Shown: positions 12,099-24,342, counted from the stretch's first letter. The stretch: DNA of 64,000 nt from Stropharia rugosoannulata (GCA_028532985.1 JANCIK010000004.1:3844001-3908000); one strand, 5' to 3'. Notes: generated by a model from the sequence alone, not told the origin. Program-made: numbers and translations.

Positions 12099-12885
12099 TT
12101 AGTTAAAGGCGGATATGGCAGACTCAAAGTCGCTGGAGAGATTGGCCTCTGCTGCGGTTGCAGCTCCCTGGAGATCTGCCTATTACACATGATTAAACAT
12201 TAGTCTTGACCTTTGATGAAAATGGGGTATGTATTTTCTACATACCGGGAACACGTCAACCATAGCGCTCGATAGTGCGGTTACACCACTATCAAGCGAC
12301 TGAAGGTCTCCCTTAACGAGACTAATGGCGGTTCCAGAAAACGGAAGGGCTATAGAGACATGGTGTAATATTAATTCTACTATCAAAAAGAGTTTCAGAG
12401 CTAGCTGCAGACTTGCTCACCTTCTAATTCGCTCTTTTTCGAAACAAGCCCTGTCAACGCGCTGGAGATTACTGGAACAACAGCATTGACAGAATCTAGA
12501 AGACTCTGTGCATCATTGTCGTCCAAAGAGCCCAATGCCTGCGAAAAAAAGTTACTTTACTATGCCGGAGTATAGCAGTTAAATAGCCACACAGACCTGG
12601 ACATCCGAAGTAGCGCTACCCAATGCTTGGATCACACTTTGAGCTCCTTGGTGGATTGCCTACAGTTGCCCAAATAACACGTTTGTCTATTACGTCAACA
12701 TCAACCGAGCTTTTTATGCGCACCAATGCCGAGTTTAAGTCCCCGGAGAAATTAGTAATCTCAGTGTTCAGCGTGTTGGCTTGGCTTGATAGGCTGGAAA
12801 TATCGCTCTGGGCTTGAGTGATATCCGCGTACGCCCCAGTAGCAAGGAGAACGAGGGCTGCAAATGACTTGGTGAGCTGAACCAT
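12099..12885 (-). CDS. hydrophobic surface-binding protein A (HsbA) family, 175 aa
   Basis: Five exons on the minus strand: 12885-12724, 12659-12597, 12538-12421, 12349-12246 and 12179-12099. All have GT-AG borders and the total is exactly 176 codons. Residues 1-20 (MVQLTKSFAALVLLATGAYA) are a clean signal peptide. The mature protein is all-helical and Ala/Ser/Leu-rich, with the HsbA pattern: DITQAQSDISSLSSQANTLN near the start, 'AIHxGAQSVIQALGSATSDVQ'-type helix, then a central LVSKKSELEALP, LVKGDLQSLDSG and a final ADLQGAATAAEA/FESAISAFN. Family members are secreted, cysteine-free proteins that coat hydrophobic surfaces and help recruit hydrolases such as cutinases. A lone copy of the last exon lies at 29.7 kb, so this locus was partly duplicated. 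Confidence 0.85.
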
Positions 12886-14435
12886 TGCTTAATGTAGTGT
12901 CCGTTAACTGGATGAGCGGCGTAATGTGTTGTTTGTAAGAAGCTGCTGATTTATGTGGGCCTTTAATACTCTTGCGGAAGTGATGGTATTCTCTGCGTCG
13001 GATACTTACCTCAGCCCATATTGATTGTATCCTTCAGACGTAGTGGTCAACAGATGCTAGTTGTGGCATAGGCTCAATATCTGACGTGAAATGCACCTCG
13101 TGCGTGTGGGAGAGTTTGAATCTGGTCCGTCTTAAGTCCCTTCTGAGACGTAAATCTCGAAGACTAGAAATGGGGGCATAGTCAGTACTAAAAACCTATG
13201 TAATGAATTGAAACTATCATGTTAGCATGGCTACATGATCTGCCCATGTTGATAGCACTGATCTGCATCTCTTTATTCTTAGACGTAGCTTCGGATATTC
13301 GCGGGGATTACTGATGAGATGCTATGTCCATGTCCAGGTACTAACATGGTGAGTTAACGCTCTTACACAGTTAGACTTAATTTTGGTTTTTATTTTGAAG
13401 TAAGCAATATTCCATGGAAGATGGTAAACGGTTATTTACATTTTAACGATGATAAGTGAGAAATCATATAGTGGACCAGAGTATGTGTAAACCTAGTGCG
13501 TAGAGGTGATCTATATTAGCTGTTCATCAACATGCCTTATTTTAACTTGAGAGTAAGATGTCTGAAGGCATCGCCTTACATCATGCAGAAGGGCATCACG
13601 GTCGTTATTTATTTTTGCTAGGCAGTACTATTGACCATCGCTAATGGAGACTGTAGTGTTGATTAAATTTATGGCGACGGGAGACAAGAGTTGGAAGTAG
13701 CGCGATAGAGGCGGGCATAAGAACGGCAACGGTCAGAACTGGCTTGTGCGAGAGCGAAGTTGTAACCATGCAAGGGACGGAAGGGGATCAGCGAGAATGA
13801 CTGATCACTGATTACAGGAGAGCTAGCATTCGGAGATGCGACTAGTAGACGCTAGAATCTAGTGTCACTTGTGGTAATAGACAGCCTAGCACGGAACCAC
13901 ACGAGATTGTGCGTGTCCGTCCCCATCAGCCAGAGTGGGCGCATAAGCACAGTGTTAGTCGGGGCAGTGGCCTTGCTGTCGCATACTAGGCTTTTGTGCT
14001 GCTCTGTGTGTAAGATTATGTAGGACAGGGTGAAATGCAAATGGAAATGGGGAGCCCGTGGGGGCGCAGGCTGAGGGCGGGTACCACGACCTCTGCATGG
14101 AAGTGAGACAGGGGGTTGCACTCGGTATGGGAACATCCAAGAAGCAAGAAGAGACTCGACGGGTTTGTGTGTGATAGAATAATTCCTGTATATAATCAGA
14201 AAGCGGAGAGCAAAGAAGGGCAGCGAGAAGCTCCCCAGCAGTACTATTGTCTCTCAAAGTTCAGACAGGCCAGCTTAATTCACAAAGAGTCACCTAGTTA
14301 CGCTTTGTTCACGTATACTCCACGTACACATACACGCCACTACTTAACTGCATCTGGGACTACGAGTTGACGTGGTGGAACGACTGGAATGCACGAGGAA
14401 ACTCGTACAACAGGCGCGTGTTAGAACGAGCGCTG
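12886..14435. other. intergenic, no gene recognised
   Basis: I see no supported gene between the HsbA start and the dispersed repeat at 14.44 kb. Minus-strand open frames around 13852-14257 have no family similarity. Confidence 0.4.
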
Positions 14436-14439
14436 GTCG

Positions 14440-14855
14440 CCCTGCTGTCCACCAGACACTGGACACTGTACAAGCTAGACACTCAGGAGTATATAAGATC
14501 CATGCGTTATAGTTTGCGTACGCGAGCTTATTTGAGCGCAAGCATTGGGTCCGTTTATAAATTACTGCGGTAGAGAGGATTAACCCATCAGATTCGACGG
14601 CGCCGGACGTACAGAGCAGACTCGCTCACCTCGCACATCTCGTACCTCCCGCCTCGCGTCACTCCCCCTCCCTGCCTCCGTGCTTCACCTGGGTGATACC
14701 TCTCCACCCGCGTTTCTCTCCACGGTCTCCAGAGGCGCGCCCCCACCGCCCGACACCTCCCGCGTGGCATGTTATAGACATCCGAAGCACAGACACCGAG
14801 GCGAGCTCCGAGCTGTCAGCATTCCCCTCCGCTCCCTTAGGCCACTTACCTCCTC
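14440..14855 (+). repeat. dispersed ~410-bp repeat, copy 1 (partner at 21.25 kb)
   Basis: Aligns along its length with 21255-21650. Shared landmarks are GCCCTGCTGTCC, TATATAAGA, GCGTTATAGTTTGCGTACGC, CGGACGTACAGAGCAGACTC, a pyrimidine-rich CTCCCTCC tract and ACATCCGAAGCACAGACACC. It has a TATA-like box followed by a CT-rich tract and no coding capacity, so a solo LTR or other non-coding retroelement is possible. Boundaries and target-site duplications could not be set. Confidence 0.65.
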
Positions 14856-15071
14856 ACTGCCTTTTTACTGTGCCCTAGTTGATCGGTGTACAGCAGAGCA
14901 GACCTGCATCCATGTGTGTGTCCAAGGCTTATTCCAATTTGCTACTATGTTTAAAAAGACCCTATGTGAAGCTAGATATTAATCAGTATGGCTGTGGAAG
15001 TGTTTTAACCTACATACCTCTATTTATACTAGTATCATTCTTCGATGTTTATCTGCCACGTCTGATAGAGA

Positions 15072-15102
15072 TATAAATATATACATTGTGAGTCTATTTA
15101 AG
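15072..15102 (+). promoter_or_regulatory. core promoter block of the 15.15-kb 7TM gene
   Basis: TATAAATATATAC (15072-15084) followed by TCTATTTAAG (15093-15102), 50-80 bp before the ATG. Equivalent TCTATTTAAG boxes sit upstream of the genes at 27.3 kb (27244-27253), 33.4 kb (33310-33319) and 39.7 kb (39681-39690). The variant TCTACTTAAG precedes the genes at 18.4 kb (18384-18393) and 36.6 kb (36584-36593). Conservation and spacing suggest a TATA-like element. Confidence 0.5.
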
Positions 15103-15151
15103 CGTTGAGGCCTGAGGACCTATGTGCAATTGTGGCTGTAGCAACACTATA

Positions 15152-16433
15152 ATGTCCCTCGTACCGCCGGAACCCAAGTTTGCTCAAATAGCTCTCAGTG
15201 ATAACTTAAACTCCGTTGTACTATTTGGGTACTTTATGGGTGACTAATTATTTAAAATACCACTGAATGCTTGGTCGGCTAATGTAGTTCTTTAGGAATA
15301 TACTCAATGACTTTCTTCGGGTGTATTTACATCTACAGTGTGTGATAAAACGAACCTTTTGAGGCGTTTGATTTATGTGACAATGTAGAATTGAAGGAGT
15401 CAAATCCAAGTCCAGTTGTTATGACTACTTTGTTCGCATTATTCGCAGTTGGAACAGCACAATTTGGAATTAGATGGTACCTCGCAAACAAAACATTCGT
15501 GACTAATGGAGACAACTGGCTCCAGGAATTGAATAATCCCGAAGGAAGTGTTCTTCCGCTGCTAAACATTTTCCTCTCCACAGTCGGATACATACTTGAC
15601 AATTTGTTGCTAGTAAGTCTTTCTGAGTTTGTCACGGATAATGAGTATCAGACCTCGGGACAGATATGGCGGTGCTATCATGTAGTTGACAAGTCACTAA
15701 ACTCAATGATTGTTCCCTTTTTCCTTTTCTTTTGTCAAATAGGTGAGCATGAGACCTTATCAAAAACGCTTTCTCTCAAATCCCATTATCATAGTGCTAG
15801 CCATTTTCAACTTGGCTTATATGTGCACTCCAACCATTATGCTCCATATGGTCACGATCCGCGTGGCACATATTGCAAACTCCCTTTATTCCTCCTTCAT
15901 TACTATGACGGTCCTGACCAGTCTTGCGACGACATATATCACCTATAGCAAGATCGCCTCGTCGACAAAGAAGCATATTAAAAAAAGGCACCGCTACCAA
16001 CGAATACTTACAATAATTATCGAGTCATCCGCCATATATTTAGTGGCATCTTTATTCAACGCTGTCATTCAGATTATGTGTTCCATTGTGCTTGTTCGGG
16101 GCATATCTACAGACCTCAACATATTGGTGACATATTCAGCAATAGCAAGCATTTTTACCACAGTCAGCTTTACTTTATTCGATGAAAATTTATGCTTAGT
16201 AGATATATTTACAGGGATTTGCGCCCACTCTTATGGTTGCCCAGCTTGGTATCACTGCCACCAACCCAGACACTGAAAAATCATCTGAAGCACTGAGTAC
16301 GCTGCAATTTCAGCGACGTACATTACGCAACAGGCAGGATCAACAAAGTTCAGAGATGAATAGCGCTAGTATGAACCAAAGAGTGCTTTCTGTCCTGCGT
16401 GATGTTGCATACGAAAGGGAGGAAGTTGTATAA
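15152..16433 (+). CDS. 7TM xWRCYH-family membrane protein, 339 aa
   Basis: Six exons: 15152-15239, 15296-15337, 15389-15612, 15664-15742, 15795-16162 and 16215-16433 (1020 nt, exact frame). Helices in order: TM1 spanning exons 1-2 (LNSVVLFGYFMG then IYSMTFFGCIYIYK), TM2 VVMTTLFALFAVG, TM3 LSTVGYILDNLLL ending in IWRCYHVV, TM4 MIVPFFLFFCQIGVLAIF, TM5 FITMTVLTSLATTYITY, a basic loop SSTKKHIKKRHRYQR, TM6 IIIESSAIYLVASLF, TM7 SAIASIFTTGFAPTLMVAQL, then a polar tail ending EREEVV. The IWRCYH end of TM3 and the charged third inner loop give a GPCR-like layout. The family is widespread in mushrooms and, to my knowledge, functionally uncharacterised. Near-twin of the 33.4-kb gene. Intron 5 has an unusual GTCAGC donor. 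Confidence 0.8.
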
Positions 16434-16825
16434 GTGGGTCTGTCAGGATAGGCAAAGACATCGAGGGAGCGACCTACGACTACAAGGTGACGTGATTTGG
16501 CTGAAGGCGCAGCTGGTGTTTCCCACAGTTCTACCAGCAACATAACATTGGGGCTCGCTCGATGTGATGTAAGGCGGAAACGTGAATATAATCAGGATCG
16601 TTTGCTGCACAATTCTTCATCTGTATCTGTATCCGATGCATGGGGGTATAATACATAACAATCTCTTGCGTGAAGGTACGTATCGGTATGTGTGATAGAG
16701 ATGTATATAAAACAGCGGCTCGTTCGTCACTCTTGGGCTGAGTCCCTCATACATGGGTAGAGTATATGTGCGTTCAATTGAGTGTTCAGTTGAACTTTTG
16801 TCCTAGGTCCGTTTCTGGTTGACTT

Positions 16826-17391
16826 GGGTGTTGCAGTCGGCACGTTATAACTGATAACTGTATTGTCGACAATTGGACTCCACCCTTCGCCTGTCAGTGA
16901 CCTGCTGTCTCTAAGTCGTCCAAGCCACTCAGATAGGCACCAGTGCGATAATATACGATACGACTAACTGCGCTCTCTTCATCCCCCAGACCACGAAATT
17001 GAAGATCCGTGACCGTCACTAGCAGCGTATATTCCAAAACACTGGACACTGGCACTGGATCGGAAGAAACGCTACTAATATATATGCGCAATCATAAGCG
17101 TCTACGGCATGCACGGTGAACAATATCTCAAGGATACACAATATATATATACTTACAGTCACAGAACCAGGGTCCAGCACACACACTGACATACGAAAGG
17201 AAGCCATAGTACGTCAAATATACAACCCTTGTGAGACCAAAAAACGGTGTGATGTCCTTCCACTTCCAGACATCCTGGCGCAGCGCGCTCAATGGTAATG
17301 AATAACATCAGCGCTAGCGGACCTGCCAATCCGGCCAGTGCTGCGTAAGAAACATTTACCAATTTTACTCACAAGGTTGGTGAAGTGAAGG
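16826..17391 (-). pseudogene. 7TM exon 5-6 fragment, inverted relative to partner
   Basis: On the minus strand this encodes remnants of the last exons of a 24.3-kb-type 7TM gene: a TYYG-type block before 'SYVSVC', and a tail ending in GLDDLETAG. The same block sits on the plus strand at 35061-35619, so it was flipped in one duplicate. A 7-base length change near 'VSVCxG' shifts the frame, so it is not a working gene. Confidence 0.7.
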
Positions 17392-18383
17392 TACGATGTC
17401 CGGCCGAATGGGGCGACTCGCGTGGTTTCAAGGTGCGCTTTGACTGACTCTTCCCTCGCCTTAGTAACAGCTGTATCGAACCCAGCCCGTCTAATTATTT
17501 TACCTTCACCCCCTGGAGGCCGTCTAATATGTAATACTCGTCCCAGTAGTGCAATATATTGGTTTCTATTCGTGCATCAGTTGACATGGACACGCGCACC
17601 CGATGCAAGTTGAAGAACTTGCCTGACGATGCTCCTATCGGACTGCGATGAGAAGCCTACCTCCGTGGTAACCTCATCGCATTGGTGCATTGCAGAATTG
17701 TCTCTTGGGCCCCTTTTCCGGTTATCCCTGTCCCACCTCCCGGGTCGCCATCAACATTGTTCACGGGTCGTAGGTACCGACAGACTTGGTACTGCATAAT
17801 TCTTGTTCTTGTAAAAAGTACCCCTATATCTGGTTATTGCCATACCAGTTGATACAGACTGAATTCGATCTACCCGTAATGTTCATCAAATACTATGGGT
17901 ATGGGGTGTTGTGCCATTTTTGATGCCCCTTGAAGTAGATTGTTGGCATAAGAAAACTTTCAGATAATGTCAGTGCGGCTCAGTTTTTGATCATCAGATT
18001 GATCGATGATCTACAAGACTATACATATCATGGCGCCTGAGACGCCACAGTCTGTACATGATTATCAGAATATATCAACTGGCAGAAGAGTGCTGTAGAT
18101 GACTGTCGTCATGTTTGAATACAGCAACTTTGCTTGCTGGTCCTCGTGGATGTAGGTCTTTTCTGGTTGATTTTGGTTTACTGGTGTGTAGCAGAGTAGC
18201 TGTGCGCATGACACTATCTGTGCTTTATACCCTAGCCTCCTTTGTATCCCGATTTGCTACCATGTTCACAAAGCTTGTTCACGAAGATGTTAATCAGTAT
18301 GGTTGTGCTACGGTTGTTATCTAGTTCACTTGTTTGTTTCGAGTTTGGATGATATTCTGTGGTTTCTGATAGCGACGTAGAAG
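17392..18383. other. non-coding spacer shared with 35620-36583
   Basis: Collinear with the partner duplicate, with landmarks CGGCCGAATGGGGCGACTCG, TAACAGCTGTATCGAACCCA and TGATACAGACTGAATTCGAT. I see no gene inside. Confidence 0.6.
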
Positions 18384-18435
18384 TCTACTTAAGCCTTGAG
18401 GGTCTACATAAAACTGTAACTCAAACAAAATTGCA

Positions 18436-19730
18436 ATGTCTTCGCAATCGGTGCCCAAGTTTGCTCAATCACTGCTCAGCAGTGATTTGAATTCCACTCT
18501 GCTGTTTGGGTACTTCATGGGTGAATATGTACATATTATACTTCTTCCTTCTACGAATTAATGTTGTTTCTTTTTTTACTATAGGTATGTACTCAATGAC
18601 GTTCTTGGGATGTATGTATATCTACAGTGCGTGATAAACAGAATTTTATGGGGCTTTTCTAATTAATCTTTATAGAGTTCAGGAAGTCAAATCCAAGTCC
18701 AGTCGTCATGACTATTTTGTTTGCAATATTTGCAGTTGGAACAGCGCAACTTGGAATTAGATGGTACCTCGTAAACAAAGTCTTCATCACTAATGGAGTC
18801 AACTGGGAGCATGAATTGGCCAGTTCCCCGAGCAGAATTGTTTTTTTGCTGCTAAGCACTTCCCTCTCCACAGTCGGACATACACTTGACAATTTGTTGC
18901 TAGTAAGTTCCTTCTTCGCCTGTCATGGATAATGAATATCAGACCTCTAGAAAGATATGGCGCTGCTATCATGTAGTTGGCAAGTCAGCAAACTCAATGA
19001 TTGTTCCACTTTTCCTTTTCTTTTGTCAAATTGGTGAGCATGAGACCTTATTAAAAACACCTTCTCTTAAATCCCGCCATTATAGTTCTATCCATTTGCA
19101 GATTGGCTTATATGTCCACTCCAGCCATTATAGACAATATAGATGTGACGATCCACCAAGCACAGACCAGAAACCTGCTTAATGCCTCGGTCATTACTGT
19201 GACGATCGTGACCAGTCTTGCGACGACATATATCACCTATAGAAGAATTGCATCGTCAACAAAGAAGCATATTCAGAAACGGCACCTTTACCAACAAATA
19301 CTTACAATAATTACCGAGTCGTCCGCCATATATCTGGTGGCATCCGTCTTCAACGCTGTCATGCAAATTATGTGTGGTCTTGATAATGCTGGGGGCATGT
19401 CTATGAACCTCCGCGTATTGAGGGCATATTCTGCTATAGCAAGCACTTTCACCACAGTGAGCTTTACTTTATTCGATGAAAATCTATGCTTAGTAGATAT
19501 TTTTACAGGGATTTGTGCCGACTCTTATGGTCGCCCAGCTTGGAATCACAGCCACCAACTCAGACACCGAAAAATCATCTGAAGCACTGAGTACGCTTCA
19601 ATTTCGGCAACGTCCATTATGCAATAGCCAGGATCAGCAAAGTTCGGAGATGAATAGCGATAGTAGTATGAGCCGAAGAGTGCTTTCTGGCCCATGTGAT
19701 GTTGCACACGAAAGGGAAGAAGTTGTATAA
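18436..19730 (+). CDS. 7TM xWRCYH-family membrane protein, 341 aa (chimeric)
   Basis: Exons 18436-18520, 18585-18626, 18676-18902, 18955-19033, 19086-19456 and 19509-19730 (1026 nt, exact frame). Seven helices as in the 15.15-kb paralog, with IWRCYHVV at the end of TM3, basic loop STKKHIQKRHLYQQ, TM7 followed by GFVPTLMVAQL and tail HEREEVV. Promoter, exons 1-2 and the first ~12 codons of exon 3 (KFRKSNPSPVV) match the 36.6-kb gene, while the rest matches the 27.3/15.15-kb type, so it is a recombinant. Intron 5 keeps a normal GTGAGC donor where the paralogs have GTCAGC. Likely a plasma-membrane protein; ligand unknown. Confidence 0.8.
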
Positions 19731-19822
19731 GTGGCGTTGTACTGTCCATTATAAAACTTGTTGTGAGGAAGTCTTTGGGGACAATATGTTTTGTAATAGG
19801 GAGGTAGACATACATGGTTCAT

Positions 19823-20245
19823 CAGGTCAGGTCTCTGCCCCCAACAGGACACTACCCCAATCATTGACGTTATACGATTGTCAGGCAGCCGCACTGTCAG
19901 GACAGGACTTGCGTGCTTAGAGAGCCCTTATTCGAGTCCAATGCAACGCGCGTCGACGTGGACCGAGCCGCTAACCTGCGGGAGTGCAGGAGGGGTAACG
20001 GAAGCTGCAGGAGGTGAATGGGGCGCAATGCGATGGGCGGTTAAGATTCAGGGAGCAATAGAAAGATAGAGGGGAATGGAACTCGATAAAGTCATTTGGA
20101 AGGACGAACAGGACGCGCGGAAGCTGGTGTTGTGTACGCTGACCGTGACTGACTGGTTGACCAGGGTATCGCAACCAGAACAGGGACTTTCACGTATATA
20201 TGCGCGCTGCGGGTAGCCGTGCGCCCTGGTTATAAGAGGATTAGG
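19823..20245. repeat. ~425-bp duplicated block, copy 1 (partner 42165-42632)
   Basis: Nearly identical to 42165-42632, from TCTGCCCCCAACAGGACACT to GGTTATAAGAGGATTAGGCAC. Here it ends abruptly and continues into a NACHT C-terminal fragment, whereas the other copy continues into unrelated sequence. Copy 2 has a ~40-base extra stretch near 42235-42290. No coding frame is convincing in it. Confidence 0.75.
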
Positions 20246-20558
20246 CACGTGGGTGTTGTACAGATACCAAGTCCCCCAAGATCATCATCTTTTCTCCGAA
20301 GATTACCCCAATTCCCTGTCACTTCTCCTTCCACACTGCAGTACCAACACAAGCCTGATCTACTTTGTGCAGTCACACATCACATACATCTGTCTTTCTC
20401 AATCCAAAGCCCGAGACACACTCAAAGCGGTTCAACAATATTTATCTTATGGAAATGATGGTCGAATGTCAGATGATGAAGTTGAAACCAATGATATTTT
20501 CAACAGAAAGATATGGGGACTCGAAGCTCTTCTCGATAGGGTAGACGATGATCGATGA
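20246..20558 (+). pseudogene. C-terminal fragment of the 760-aa NACHT family
   Basis: Open to TGA at 20556-20558. It reads LYRYQVPQDHH, then LLLPHCSTNTSLIYFVQSHI, TLKAVQQYL and DGRMSDDEVETND. This matches the last ~90 residues of both full NACHT genes (LYRYKIPQDH, LLRHCSTSTTMISFVQSH, DGRMPDDEVEFDD). The tail is ~20 codons longer than theirs. No NACHT domain lies upstream; the fragment abuts the 19.8-kb repeat. That the frame stays open despite divergence supports the C-terminal reading frame of the full genes. Confidence 0.7.
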
Positions 20559-21254
20559 AGGGTGGTTCCTAGGCATGCCCGGAATGGCGGGACATGTATG
20601 ACGGGCAGGCTGAAATTACAGGGCTGTGTTTCCGTCTCTCAAGCACCCTTTATTTTGGCTTTCATGGCTACTTTTGTTTAGCAATTGGGCACCTTGTTGG
20701 GATAATAGTGACGTGCTAGGCGCCTACCACTTTGACGCTCAAGCACCTATTTTTTCGCCCCTCATGGTGTAAGGAGCGCTATTTGCGTGCGCGCAGATCC
20801 GACCGACTTGTGGTATGATTTTCTAATTGTACATTTTTCTAGTGGGTTTCAGCCATGTTCATTTTTTCTTGTTCACTGAGCCCGGGACACATGACAAACC
20901 ATTGATGTCGTCCATGCACATGTCCCAAAGGCTATGTACAGAACTTAAGAAAGCCTCGGAACCCATTGACTCTGTCCGAATGCTCACACCAAAACCCGTC
21001 TATCCCCAGAAGAAGTGGGCAGGAGAATAAACACAGATCAAGGGGATGCGATGTGACGGCCTATGTACGCCAAATCTATGCATGTATGTGTCGTAAATTA
21101 CATTGCCGTGGAGACGGGGGCGGGTCGAGTGCAGGGTCGGGGATCAAGAAACGGTGGGCATGCAAGGCTTGTCGAACTGGGCCAGTGAGACTGTTCCTGC
21201 ATGGCAGACAAAGCTCGTATGCCCCTGTCACCCTCCTTCCCCTGTGTCCATAAG

Positions 21255-21650
21255 GTAGCCCTGCTGTCCCCCGGACACTAGATATACTCCGGAGTCCAGG
21301 ATGTATATAAGACCCCTGCGTTATAGTTTGCGTACGCGGGGTTATTTGAATGCAGGAACTCACTGCCGTAGAGAGAATAAACCCACTGTCAGATACGGCA
21401 CCTCCGGACGTACAGAGCAGACTCGCTCACCTCGCATGCATTGTACCTCCCGCCTCGCGTCACTCCCCCTCCCTCCCTCCGTGCCTCACCTGGGTGCTCC
21501 CTCTCCACCCCGCGTTCCTCTACACGGGCTCCAGAGCCGGCCCCCCCACCGCCCGACACCTCCTGCGTGGCACGTTGTAGACATCCGAAGCACAGACACC
21601 GCGGCGAGGTCCGAGCTGTCAGCGTTCCCCTCTGCTCCCTTATGCCATGT
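21255..21650 (+). repeat. dispersed ~400-bp repeat, copy 2 (partner at 14.44 kb)
   Basis: Same landmarks as copy 1 (TATATAAGA, GCGTTATAGTTTGCGTACGC, CGGACGTACAGAGCAGACTC, ACATCCGAAGCACAGACACC). Downstream sequence differs from copy 1, which sets the approximate right edge at 21650. Confidence 0.65.
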
Positions 21651-21659
21651 TGTTTATCT

Positions 21660-24342
21660 TTGTATTTTCAACACTGATTAAGACGAGCTCGAATCGCACG
21701 CACCGCTGGTGCCGACATTGTTTTGGTTACGGCAAAGATGCTTTTAGATATGTTATGTTTACTTCGGCATTACTTTGGCGGGCAAAGGGGCATCGGACTT
21801 GCCATTTAAGGAAACACCGACTCGGAATTTTGTTGCCTCTTTCAAACCCACCTCAGCACCTAAACCCACCTCTACACCCAACCTAACCTAACACGCGCTT
21901 AGCACTGCCCCGAGATCACCACTTCACCCGAATCCCGCTTCGCCCCGTCCTAGCTTAGCCCCACCCTGCTGTCAGACCCTTGCCCTCTCTCCATCCCGCG
22001 CCGCGCCGCGCCGTCCTCCCTGGACGCACTCGCGCCTTTCTCTGCTCGCACCTCCTACGTGGCACCTGAAAGTCGCAGAGATGTCCAGCCTCCCCTCTCC
22101 CTCACGTCCTTACACTCTCTTGCGCTCCCTCACGCCCCTGCTTCCTCACACCATCGCTCCCCCACTCACCCGCTCTCACCCGCTTCTCTGCATATACCGA
22201 CGCCGACACTGCCAATACCAGCGCCACGATGCGGACACCTACTAGGCGGGTGATCGCATGAATGCGATGGCGCACGGGCACTGGCGAGGGAGTGGCACTA
22301 GCGGGGCGATGCCGCGGGGACGGATGGGGACGGAGGATTATGGGGTTTGGACAAGGATGGGATAGGTATGAGCCGGGGCGGGACAGAGGTATGGGCCGGG
22401 AATAGGTATGAGATGGGACGACATAGCGCGGGATAGTCACCACAGCCAATGTGTGAAGACATGTCGGGTCGGTGAGGTCACCCTCGAGGTGAACGTACTG
22501 TAGGCTGGGTGATCGGAGTGCGGTGTGGGTGGGAGTGGAGCCCTGATGTGAGTGTATTATCCCCGGACGCGTAGGCGCGGACGAAGGACGGGCGGGCAGA
22601 GGGAGGGTGGGACGTGTTGGAGGGAGGGAGCGGGAGCGGGAGCACGGGTGAAGCGAGATACAACCCGGGGTGTAAGATGTTCTGGTGGTGGGTCACCGTG
22701 CTGTCCATACGGGCAGGTGAACGGGCAGGTCGGTCGACATGTGGACGGGTGCGGACGGCTGGATGCGTGAAAGAGTGGATGCATGACAGAGTGGACGCAT
22801 GACAGAGTGGATGCATGACAGAGTGGAAGTGCGGGCGAAGGAAGAACGGTGCTGAGCGCCTGTCCGGTACTTCTGTGCGCATGTAGCCTGACTGGCCGGC
22901 CATCGCGAGGAGAGACGGAGGACGGCCTGCGGGGGGGAGTGCGGCGTGCAGAGAGAGACGACGGGAGATGGAAGTGCGCCGTGCGGGGAGTGCGGTGCGC
23001 AGAGCACCGAGGCCGTATAGAGGAAAGCAATGGAGGGGAGGGGAGGCGGAGGGAGGCGGGAGAACAAGGCGCGGGAGAACAAGGCGCGGGAAAACAGGCC
23101 GGCGAGGAAGGGAACACGGCAGGGACCGTAACGGAAAACCTCATTGATGATATTTTTGATAGCTTGGAGGCACTGACTGGAGGCACTGACAATACCGTTG
23201 GGACACAAATGGTAGAGACATTCCGATTTTTTTGTACCCCCTGCCCGGAGCGGCGGTGCACTATGGGAAGTGCGATGGAGGCGCCCGTGCCCGTGCCCGT
23301 GCAGGTGCTGCCGCGTCGGATTAGATCGGAGTAGGACGCTCCAGACCACGGCGGTGGAGTGCAAACTTTGCGCTCAGACCTTTTTTATTGTGTCTCCGTG
23401 GACGCTTTGTTAAGTAGAGCACGTATGTTACGAACGCGCGCCTCGGCTCACCCGTGCGATCCACGTAGGGAAGGGGGTGCCTGGCTGTGGCTGGGCGCTT
23501 GTTAGATTGCGGTGGAGCAAGGCCGTAACATCAGCACGGGATTGACAGACACCAGGGCTGCGCGCAGGCTCATTTTGGGCAGCTGAGAAAAACAGAGGAC
23601 GGATGGGCGGAACTGAGGCATATCCGCGTAATGCGCCCACTGCAGCTGTACATACCCACTCATGATCAGCCTCGTCAGTCTGATCTTGCCAGTGGTGAGA
23701 ATATGTGATTCGTGAAGATCCCGCATTTTAGCGCTCAGCGGTGATTGACCGATGTCCGAGGCACGGGGCAAGAATGGATGTGTACACCTGGCACCGTCAT
23801 CATACAATGCGGTGGATTTATCACTATGAATAGGCTAGCAAGATTAGATTACATAATGATGTGCCATGTGCGTGGATCGGCAAGTTTTCTCTCGATCAAC
23901 AGACGCCCGTGCCCAGTGTACAACTATAATGGTGAGAATCTCACCATAAACGCCAGATTTGGAATCTTGTCTATTGTAAAGTTTATGTAGGAAATACTTT
24001 CAAATACAAGCACGGATATTTCTACACTCACGCTGTGAAGTTCACATTTTTGGTCGGGGTACACTGATAATTTGCTAGACAGTTACATGCAGTTTTGCCT
24101 ATCATGTGCGACAATCTGGCATTTACTTAAATCAGGTGGCGAGATGAGCTACGGAGGGAGGCATACGGAGTTGGCTATGCAACTGGGGTGCTGAAGATAA
24201 TTAAAGTACATGTACCCATGTCTAAAATAAACTAGTACCGCTCAAATGTCTGATGGGCGCTGCTCACTGGTATAAAGCATACTAGACTAGTATATCCAAT
24301 AACAAAACACCGCCATTTGTCAACAGCCATTTTGTAAGAGAA
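21660..24342. other. GC-rich, repeat-laden stretch without a supported gene
   Basis: From about 21900 to 23340 the DNA is strongly GC-rich with purine/pyrimidine-skewed low-complexity sequence. It gives long open frames on both strands (for example 22557-23261 minus) that read as Pro/Arg/Ser or Gly/Arg runs, not proteins. A 16-bp tandem repeat lies inside (listed separately). 23341-24342 is AT-richer with nothing recognised. Confidence 0.5.
22766..22826. repeat. 16-bp tandem repeat
   Basis: The unit AGAGTGGATGCATGAC occurs three times in tandem (one copy with a single change, GGACGC) and a fourth partial unit follows. Confidence 0.75.

Larger units (their letters stand above)
14866..18730. 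repeat. segmental duplication, copy 1 (partner 33083-36917)
   Basis: Starts with the shared CCCTAGTTGATCGGTGTACA and covers the promoter and all of the 15.15-kb 7TM gene, its downstream spacer, and the promoter and first exons of the 18.4-kb 7TM gene. The partner is collinear at 33083-36917, except that 16826-17391 is inverted relative to 35061-35619. Similarity ends inside exon 3 of the second gene (see findings). Confidence 0.85.

Noticed and set aside
15743..16276. Continuous 177-codon frame running through introns 4 and 5 of the 15.15-kb 7TM gene
   Set aside because: It starts in intron 4 and misses exons 1-4; the six-exon model gives exact phase and restores the family motifs on both sides.
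22557..23364. Two long minus-strand open frames (234 and 223 codons)
   Set aside because: Pro/Ser/Arg low-complexity products of a GC-rich skewed stretch; overlapping frames on both strands are equally open and there is no domain.
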